A stretch of DNA of 64,000 nt, taken from Acholoe squamosa (lineage: Eukaryota > Annelida > Polychaeta > Phyllodocida > Polynoidae). The notes below the pieces were generated by a model. The model worked only from the letters and a program-made list of their open reading frames with translations. It searched no databases and had not been told where the DNA came from. This document shows positions 56,318 through 64,000 of the stretch, piece by piece. The DNA lies in contig OX439050.1 in NCBI GenBank assembly GCA_949317995.1, positions 55,615,777 to 55,679,776 on the forward strand, in the 5' to 3' direction. The number at the start of each line of letters is the position of its first letter. The first letter of the stretch is position 1. The translations under genes were made by a program, and so were the position numbers.

Positions 56318-57060
56318 AGGAGCTTAATTCAAAAGATCCTGGGATCACGACCCCAGCGATCTTAGGAATAAATCAGCCTTATCCTATTAAGCGATCTTAA
56401 GAGTTGACTGGGTTCACATATCCTAGCCAGCACTAAGATCGCATCGATCTTAGCCTCAGCCCTCCTACACTATTCCAAGAAGTACTGACTAGGCACAGGG
56501 GTAAGAGTCCCAAAATAAAGGAATAGCTGTGGAGTCACTCTTCTTCACAAGAGTGCTTATACCATCGTTTCCTGTCCCTATATGGGCTAACAAAAGAGCA
56601 CAGGGTGCAGTTGACCCCCATACAGTATTCAAGAGTTGTTCCCATGAATGTATGATTTATGCTTGCCTATTAGAAGCATTGTGCCCTCCCCCCAGGACAA
56701 AGAGAGAAAAGGGAAGAATTACCTTACAGTGCACTTAACGCATGAGTAGCCCTAAGAGCCCTCAAGGACACTCAGCAAACGTCCTCCCTCCCCTCTTTAT
56801 GTATGCAGCAGGCTATTCACTCTTTCAATCAGGAGTGTTCCCTGTAAGTGCTCTTGTACCCTGGTGAAACCACTATGCATTTCTTTCACTAAGATCGCAG
56901 TGATCTTAGTGGTTGAAATAGTGAAGTGATCCCAGGACTAGCTATTCTGGACAGGCCTGCAACCACTGCATTACATAGGGTAGACCAGCCAGGTCTTATG
57001 ATATGTGCCTACACTAAGATCGCTGGGGTTGGGATCCCAGGATCTTTTGAATTAAGCTCC
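56318..57060. mobile_element. 743-bp non-autonomous element with about 48-bp inverted ends
   Basis: Ends starting AGGAGCTTAATTCAAAAGAT are inverted repeats with two mismatches in 48 bases. Internally TAAGATCGC and its complement recur in palindromic pairs (about 56430, 56890). The paralogous site in unit 1 (about 17785-17795) lacks it. The target duplication is unclear (2-3 bp at most), so the superfamily is open. Confidence 0.8.
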
Positions 57061-57741
57061 TGAGTCACAGCAACGATGTGTTTAACTAGTGCACTCAACG
57101 TGCCTAACTCCTCATATCATACATTATATTTTGCACTGTATACATGAGAACAGTCAATGCAGTGGCACGTCAGTACATGAGGAAGATGAAACTACACTCA
57201 AGATAGATCTCATGGATGTATGAAATCAATTTGTGCTTGGATGAAAAACACCACAGGGGCTCATCTCAATATACCCAACAGCAAAATAGTAACCAAATCT
57301 TCAGTCAGTCCATGTATACATGCTACTCATAGTAACCTCCAGAAGTGCCTGCAGTCCTATGACTACGCTACCAACTGCTTTATGAGGAGAGAGAGTAGGG
57401 ACCACTCTTGTTGATCATTTCCCCATGTGCCACTAATCATAGAGAGGTAAGTCCGATCAAAATCCATATCCATCTGATCAGCAATGTAGCAATGCATGAG
57501 GGCATAGGCCAATCTTTTCATACATTTCAAATAAACACATACATACAACTTACATAGGACAGCAACGCAGGCAGCTTCGACTCTCATAAAGAGTGTTGCA
57601 TTTGTTATGAACGTCTTCTGTACTGCTATATTTAATCTCAAAGTAATATTTGGTCAAATGGCCGGCCATAATTGTGTCAGTATAAGTCTGCTTTTCTTAA
57701 TGTTGGAAAGTAGTTAAATGAACTTTCAAAGCTCAAGATTG

Positions 57742-58487
57742 AATGCAGTAACCGGCTAGCACTGCATTCTGGCATCATGCTGCCTCTTGTGATGCTGTAA
57801 CCAGCTAGCACTGCATTCTGGCATCATGCTGCCTCTTGTGATGCAGTAACTGGCTAGCACTGCATTCTGGCATCATGCTGCCTCTTGTGATGCAATAACT
57901 GGCTAGCACTGTATTCTGGCATCATGCTACCTCTTGTGATGCAATAACCGGCTAGCACTGCATTCTGGCATCATGCTGCCTCTTGTGATGCAGTAACCGG
58001 CTAGCACTGCATTCTGGCATCAGGCTGCCTCTTGTGATGCATTAACCATCTAGCACTGCATTCTGGCATCATGCTGCCTCTTGTGATGCAGTAACAGGCT
58101 AGCACTGCATTCTGGCATCATGCTGCCTCTTGTGATGCAATAACTGGCTAGCACTGCATTCTGGCATCAGGCTGCCTCTTGTGATGCATTAACCATCTAG
58201 CACTGCATTCTGGCATCATGCTGCCTCTTGTGATGCAGTAACAGGCTAGCACTGCATTCTGGCATCATGCTGCCTCTTGTGATGCAGTAACTGGCTAGCA
58301 CTGCATTCTGGCATCATGCTGCCTCTTGTGATGCAGTAACTGGCTAGCACTGCATTCTGGCATCATGCTGCCTCTTGTGATGCAGTAACCGGCTAGCACT
58401 GCATTCTGGCATCATGCTGCCTCTTGTGATGCAATAACCGGCTAGCACTGCATTCTGGCATCATGCTGCCTCTTGTGATGCATTAAG
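57742..58487. repeat. 49-bp minisatellite, about 15 units
   Basis: Units include CTAGCACTGCATTCTGGCAT and CATGCTGCCTCTTGTGATGC, and are highly uniform with variants at the CCGG/CTGG/CAGG/CATC position. A single related unit is visible near 47140-47180 in unit 2, so the array grew after the triplication. Confidence 0.95.
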
Positions 58488-58849
58488 CACATAGATTCCA
58501 CATAGATGGTGCATGAAAGCAGTTGTAGCTATTGTCTTGGGAGAGCAGCAATGATGCACCATGAAAACTGATAGGCAAAAAGCATCATTTAGCCCTTAAA
58601 GAGTAAATAAACACAGCCACCTTCTTTAAGATATAATAACATTGTTCAAACACATGCAGGCTCTGTGTTCCTTTTTATCACAAGTGATCCTTCTCAGTCC
58701 TGGTACACAGTCAGCGTGCCACAAGTGGTGGCCCCTTCTACAGGGGCTTGGAGTAGGACTGGCCTCGTCTCAGAACCAGGGTTTTCTCTCCAAGATCAAA
58801 GTGTGGAAACCCAACACCTCTCAGACTCGTCTGCAAAAGTGATGTTTGC

Positions 58850-61020
58850 TCGCACATTAATCGATGCACTCCAGCTCACCATATTGCTGATGGACTTTTA
58901 TTGTCACCATCTAGTATAAGCAGTAAGCTGAGCTAACGTCATTTTCTATCTTTTTTTTTCTTTCATCATAGGCACCATAAAACCCTGTTCATGGGCCAAT
59001 TCTTTTTTCTTTTGTAATTTTGGTCAGAATCAGCTTATAACCTTTTCCCAAAGGCTACCCAGGCTTTTGACTGGGTTTGTATCAAAATGGTTTGAAGAAG
59101 AAGTGGAGTATATTAAGCCCCGAATCTATTTATAGATACCCTTAAAGTCTACCCCTGCCTTATGACCAAGGTCGGTTTATGACTGGGGTTTTATGGTAAC
59201 TACCTATGCGCATTTGTGGAGTTATCACATTGGATTTGGTAGGAGAGGTGTGGCACTCAAAGCACAGCTTGACCACTAGTATAGAACTATATTGGGGTTT
59301 AAAATCACATAATAAAGCAGGCTCGGTGCGATTTAAATGTGGAAACTCATTGAACATTAAGAAATGACCCCGCCCCTGCTGAGTAACTGTCATTGTCTTT
59401 AAATGCCACTATTCACAGGATATTCATAGACCTCACCGAGTGGAATCAAATACAGCTTCTGAGATTTACACATTCAGTTTACTTCAACAGACATTCTATT
59501 GCCTAATATATGGAATCTCTTTCTATGCAACTTACGAAGGATCAACTGCTTAGACATTTCCAAAGAAATACCCAAGGCTTGAACTCTGTACATCCCAAAA
59601 ATATGATCTAGCCCAGATTGAGGGTACTTTGTATCCAGTAAAAGGCTCCTTTCAGTGTATTTCTAATTGGTGGAATTGGATTATTGATCAATGAGATAAA
59701 TCTCTGCATTCATTGCATACCATTTAGGGTGAGACTAGTGCCCATCCCGATAACTCTTACTGGTAGGTCCTTACTAGTAACCAGCTAAGATCATGGTCAC
59801 CGACAACCTCATTTTAAGTAAGACCAGAGGCCAATTGACAAGAAAAACGTCGTTCAGTCTAGAAAAGATTGATTTTTGAGGCCAAACCATTGGATATATT
59901 AACTTTAATCAATGTATTGATTAGCAGACAAATGAAGTAGTAGAAGCCATTTAGACTTATATCAATACTGTATAAAATCCAATGACTAATCAGTGACAGA
60001 GGAGCCGAAATATTATGGGAGATGAGCTGGGTGAATTCTGACAAATATGAAAACGATCTATAGTTTCAATCTGAAACAGTGTGGATTTCGTAATATCCGC
60101 CCCCATGGCTCTGGCGCCTCTTGATGACTAAATTGCACAGATTATCTGTCATTTTCCTAGAATGTAGCATGTTTAGTACATTTTTGTCATGGCCTGTCAT
60201 AACTAGACATTAGGCAGTAGTTTAAGATTAAAACCAATTTGAAATTCAAGAAATTACTTTTGTGATGATTTTTTCACACTTTGTTTCACACATCTTTTAA
60301 CAGCAGCAATATACTATTTTTTTGTGCTGACCATAACCTACTGGCTCATTCCAAGAGATATAGGACAGGGGGGACTCAGCATTTCGTAATAACATTATAT
60401 TTTATTGATAGCCCTATATCTTGGCTTATTAAAAATGTTCTTTCAATGATCCAACTCCTAACAGGTCAGTTTTTATCACAGATGCCGTAAAACCTTAAAA
60501 AAAGCAGAACATTACTGATCATAATCAATCAAATATAAATAACACCACTAATAAGAGTCCTAGAAATACCAGATAATGTGGCCAGACTGGTACAGTTTAT
60601 GACCTTATGTATACCAAAAAGCTAAAGTGAGGCTTAAAAATTCTCGAAGTTATGCATTGGCAGAATAATTGGAAACTCTGATAAATTGGGAATTTATTCT
60701 CCCATTTCTTAACTTTAGCCTAGTTCATTCAAAATCCTTCAAAAATGACTATATTGTCTCCACTGTCTCTACAATTAGCCTGATATAAAGTATTTGTACT
60801 GCATAGTCCGTGCCTGCGTAGAGGCCATTATATCGCATGTACCATCAGTAATAGTTGCTATTCATTAATCTCTCAAAGAATAATCTCAGCTAGTCTATAC
60901 ATCATTATATACCATTGGCAGCACATAAACAATGATAAAAAAAGTCATTTAAACATGCATAAGGCCATTCTTTGTTGTCTAATATCACTTTGAAAATTAA
61001 AAATCACAACTTTTTGTACC
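58850..61020. other. Stretch without a gene, partly related to unit 2
   Basis: 59930-60110 and 60295-60345 match 48245-48430 and 49845-49880; the remainder shows no repeat, exon or RNA gene that I recognise. Confidence 0.45.
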
Positions 61021-61062
61021 CTCGTCGCTACGGGCACATGCCATATGGTGCTAAAATGTATC

Positions 61063-61254
61063 TTAACATACACCGGAGATGTCGGCGCGGTAAGCTGCGA
61101 AGGCCTTCGCGCCCATGTCCTCCCTCAGTTTCTCTTCATGCCATGCCTGAGCTGTGGCATGAAGCCGGGCCACTCTATCTGGATCCGGTTGTGGTGTGTC
61201 ATGCTGATGCTCCTTGGCTGACTGTTTGGGGTGTCGCTGCGGGTCGCCCCCCAT
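61063..61254 (-). pseudogene. GC-rich coding-like fragment, unrecognised
   Basis: 63 codons from ATG at 61254 to TAA at 61063-61065, preceded by an in-frame TAG. The composition (Ala, Arg, Glu, His, Gln-rich, e.g. ARLHATAQAWHEEKLRED) and GC content differ sharply from the flanks. It adjoins a terminal-repeat fragment of the DIRS/Ngaro-like family and could be the tail of another retroelement or a captured exon. Confidence 0.35.
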
Positions 61255-61323
61255 CGCCGCTCGGGGCTACGTCAGCTATCTGCACTCCAATGTACACATT
61301 ATGTTTATACACATAGTATGAAA

Positions 61324-61540
61324 TATATGGAACTATATACACTCGTGTATATTTATATAATTAGCCGCGGATGGTTATGGACTACTTGCAGCTCGTAGGG
61401 ATATCTATGATGTCATCTAGTGATGTCATGGTAAATAATCCTCCAGTATATAAGGAGCAGGTTCAAAGTAACCGTCAATTGGTGAAGCTCACTTGTTCAG
61501 GTAACACCAGGCTGGGTGTTCCCTTCTCAACTAGATCCCT
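61324..61540 (+). repeat. Diverged terminal-repeat fragment of the DIRS/Ngaro-like family
   Basis: Matches 62127-62330 with perhaps a quarter of positions changed, including GGAACTATATACACTCGTGT, a TATATAAGG box and GGTAACACC...GGGTGTTCCC. It is not followed by ORF1, so it is a remnant of an older copy. 61546-62080 holds nothing callable. Confidence 0.65.
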
Positions 61541-62075
61541 CAGCATAGGCAATCCATTTATTATGTTCATATGAGACTGCGTAATGGAAAGTCAGTCTTA
61601 AGGTTTGTGTAAATATGATTGGGGGACTAAAGCAGGGTGGTTGATGTGAAGGCCTTTTTTGTCTGATGAGATGAAAGCTGTGGAGGGATTAATTGGGGCT
61701 TTGCACCAGACTGGAAGCAATCTCTTGCTGTGTCCGGATTAAATCTATGGGTGTGGTTCTCTATATCGTGTTAGAGAATGACACCACAAGGGCCTTTTCT
61801 AGTTTGTTCATATTGCTACAATAATAGTCATATGCCCTTAAAACAGTCAGAGAATAGTCATCACCTCTGTGTTTCCCTCACAAAGATCCTAGGATCAGTT
61901 GCCTTCATATAGGCATAGAATGATTGATTTTATGCAATTTCACGTTTTATGATACTTAGAATAACAAAACTTGCTTTAGTATGCAATCTCAGTTGTCACT
62001 TCAAATCGCCTTTTCCCATTAAGATTTCATAAAATTAACTAATGAATGTCTCTGAAACAACAAGCTTTTCACAAA

Positions 62076-62081
<6 letters not shown>

Positions 62082-62129
<48 letters not shown>
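62082..62129. repeat. (TA)n microsatellite at the left end of the retroelement
   Basis: About 23 TA units ending at the first base of the terminal repeat. TA-rich DNA may be a target or part of the repeat. Confidence 0.95.
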
Positions 62130-62131
<2 letters not shown>

Positions 62132-62375
62132 AACTATATACACTCGTGTATATATATATAATTAGCCGCGAACGGTTAGGGACTACTTTCTGTGCGCATT
62201 GGTATCTATGATGTCATAGCATGACGTCATGGTAAACACTCCTCCCGTATATAAGGGGGAGTTTTCAATGTAACGGCCAATTGGCTCGTTTTCACCTGTA
62301 CAGGTAACACCACGCTGGGTGTTCCCTGGAATTTTAACGGTTTTTTCTTGGTTGACATGTGATTTTCGAACCAGG

Positions 62376-63375
62376 ATGGGGAGAAAATCAACTAAGAGTG
62401 CCAAGGCGGTTACTGCTTCTAAGAAATCGGCCAAATCGGCGAAGAAAACGGTAGAATCGGCCAATTTAGGATTTACGAGTGAGTTGGATTCGTCTTGTGT
62501 AGATCGGAGATCTACATCACCAAACCATGCTAAGGTGTTAGGAGACGACCAATTCATTGACCAGACGGAGAGGCTGAAGTCGTTAGAGGATGAACTATGC
62601 AGTATCAAAGGCTTGCTGCAGGAGCTGGTGACTGGAAGGTACAAGAAAGACGAGACAAAACCAACGGTCGATGACGTCACATCTCCAAGGGCGCAGCCGC
62701 GTATCCAGGCAGCGGTCCCCCAGCGTCCATAGCAACCAAGATGGCGGCGAGTGGACCAGAGCGGGACGTAGGGGTCGTCAAACGAGATCGAAATCTTCTT
62801 ATACCGCTCGTCACAGGAGTCCCAGCTCGTCAAGAGGTTCGTCAGTAGACTCCACGGCATCCAAGCTTCACACCAGTACCAAAAATGGTGAGTTTGACCA
62901 TGAAATGTATGTAAAAAAACGGGAAAAGATTGATACCGTTGAGAAGTTGATGCTGGTCAACTTGAATTTTGTCTTGGATTATTACAAGGCTAACAGTGAT
63001 GTAGAAGGCATGTTAAAACATCTCCAGGTTCTGGTTGAAAAGGCTGGTACTAGAATGTATACGGTAGCAGCCCTGTTGGCATACGATAAATCAGTTAGGA
63101 CCAGGGCAAATAAGGATGGGATAGAAGCTTTTGGTGTTATAGACAATTCGGACATTCTGAGACACTTATCATATGATGGTACTGTTCAGGCACAGAAGGC
63201 ATACGCCACCAAATCTAGGAATGGTATCAAACAAAAAGTCTCAAATAATTCTTGCTATGCTTTTAATAGAGCAGAAGGTTGTGTAAGGGACCCCTGCAAG
63301 TATAGACATGTTTGCAGTGCTTGCAGTTCCTCTGGACATGGTAAAACTGAATGCCAAAAATCCAGAAGTGAATAG
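62376..63375 (+). CDS. Gag-like ORF1 of the DIRS/Ngaro-like element, one frame break
   Basis: Starts at ATG 62376 (an upstream ATG at 62357 is followed at once by TGA). The first frame is Lys/Ser/Ala-rich with a short coiled coil (QTERLKSLEDELCSI) and ends in a TAG at 62730-62732. A second frame, open from well before 62671, carries on to 63375: an Arg/Ser-rich stretch, a helical region and two zinc-binding motifs near the end, C-x8-C-x4-C-x3-H and C-x2-C-x4-H-x4-C. The change of frame falls in about 62650-62725 and could be a one-base change (a run of five C lies at 62716-62721) or an unrecognised intron. The protein ends at UAG 63373-63375. Confidence 0.65.
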
Positions 63376-64000
63376 GAAACTGCAGGTGGTCGATGTCCCA
63401 TAGCTTGTAATGATTTTTGTTTGGTGCCTGACCAAGTTATGGTAGGTGTGGTAGATGTCGACTTGCCTTCACAAACTCCAGTACAGGAGGTAAATCATAC
63501 GGAGGGGGTTGAGGAGTGTATTCTTTCCACTGAATCCGTATCAGAACAAAATATTTTCCAAGAATTTAATTCTTTAGGAAATTATATAAATGTTATTGGT
63601 GATAGCCCAATACAGGTTGGTAGTGAACCTCTTTTTACTGTTAGTGTCAGAGATTTGCCTAGCATCAGGGTATATGACGACTGTATAAAAGGTGTATGTA
63701 CGTGTGTTCATTACATTGGTGGTGAGAGAGCTCAAATTTTGCCATGTAGAGTAGCCCCTCTCCTTCAACAAAAAGGTCTCATTGATATTAGTGGTAAAGA
63801 GGCTGATTTTCTATGGCATGATATTGTTCAAGGTTTTAAAATTGTGGATCCGGACTGTCAAACTACATATGATTGTAAAAATTATAAGTCAATCCTCAAG
63901 GGGAAATTCTATAATGAGTACTGTGGTATATTATTAGATGAACTAGAGGCTGGTCTAGTTTCGAAGAGTAATAGTAAACCTCGTTGTATCCATGCTCTAG
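63376..64000 (+). CDS. Pol-like frame following ORF1 after an in-phase UAG (partial)
   Basis: 208 codons without a stop, in the same frame as the end of ORF1 and starting directly after its UAG; truncated by the window. No ATG stands at the start (the first is at 63439), so read-through of UAG is a natural hypothesis. The N-terminal part is unrecognised. From about residue 170 the sequence (LLDELEAGLVSKSNSKPRC) has the look of the region just before reverse transcriptase motif 1 in DIRS/Ngaro-type Pol. Codon use is AT-rich and coding-like throughout. Confidence 0.6.

Larger units (their letters stand above)
51765..60350. repeat. Unit 3 of the tandem segmental triplication (partial)
   Basis: 51765-52140 matches block b; 56080-57200 matches block c; 57540-57745, 58608-58760, 59930-60110 (matching 48245-48430) and 60295-60345 match blocks d and e. 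Block a was not found. No gene is supported here; short ORFs are not conserved with the other units. Confidence 0.5.
62127..64000 (+). mobile_element. DIRS/Ngaro-like retroelement, left part, runs off the window
   Basis: A terminal repeat or leader (62127-62340) is followed by a Gag-like ORF and a Pol-like frame. The leader has a TATA box CGTATATAAGG at about 62246 and a foldback GGTAACACC/GGGTGTTCCC. The class is inferred from the Gag zinc-finger arrangement and the start of a reverse-transcriptase-like region; the diagnostic tyrosine recombinase and right end lie outside the window. Confidence 0.6.

Overview
The window is AT-rich nuclear DNA from an animal, most probably a marine invertebrate. 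Evidence is spliced GT-AG genes, a two-gene PIF/Harbinger DNA transposon, a Ty3/gypsy LTR retrotransposon, a tyrosine-recombinase (DIRS/Ngaro)-like retroelement, tRNA-headed SINE-like repeats, MITEs with clear target duplications, minisatellites and many (TA)n tracts. I cannot name the species or phylum. I recognise no ordinary host gene; every confidently called protein belongs to a mobile element.

Layout. The background looks like an old tandem triplication. Unit 1 is about 1-20.3 kb, unit 2 about 20.4-50.2 kb, unit 3 about 51.8-60.4 kb. Anchor sequences recur in broadly the same order and are interrupted by different insertions in each unit. Some repeated blocks look like decayed short exons, but I recognise no product. 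Younger insertions are: a 0.9 kb MITE (173-1072) whose empty target site survives in unit 2; a complete Harbinger element (8208-17076); a complete 13.4 kb Ty3/gypsy element on the minus strand (29470-42864) with LTRs that read as identical; a second, inverted MITE copy (54876-55761); a hAT-like MITE with an 8-bp target duplication (53588-53997); a 743-bp inverted-repeat element (56318-57060); and the left part of a DIRS/Ngaro-like element running off the right edge (about 62127-64000).

How the genes work together. Harbinger carries two convergent genes: a DDE transposase (336 aa, five exons, minus strand) and a large Myb/SANT-like DNA-binding partner (about 1100 aa, nine exons, plus strand). 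The ends are packed with a CCGTATGT-type motif, a natural binding site for that pair. The Ty3/gypsy element has gag, then pol in the -1 frame across a short overlap, then an unusual third ORF of about 1225 aa with zinc-finger-like Cys/His clusters and a coiled coil, in the place where an env gene would sit. The DIRS/Ngaro-like element has a Gag-like ORF ending in a zinc knuckle and a UAG; the Pol-like frame continues in phase directly after that UAG.

The least explained signal is a set of foldback sequences between about 24 and 53 kb. Three of them, with four sites in all, keep tandem GA/GA mismatches at mirrored positions inside otherwise well-paired stems, always in a 5'-pyrimidine-GA-purine-3' setting. 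Two other compact GC-rich foldbacks contain GCGAAGC, a sequence known to form an unusually stable DNA mini-hairpin.
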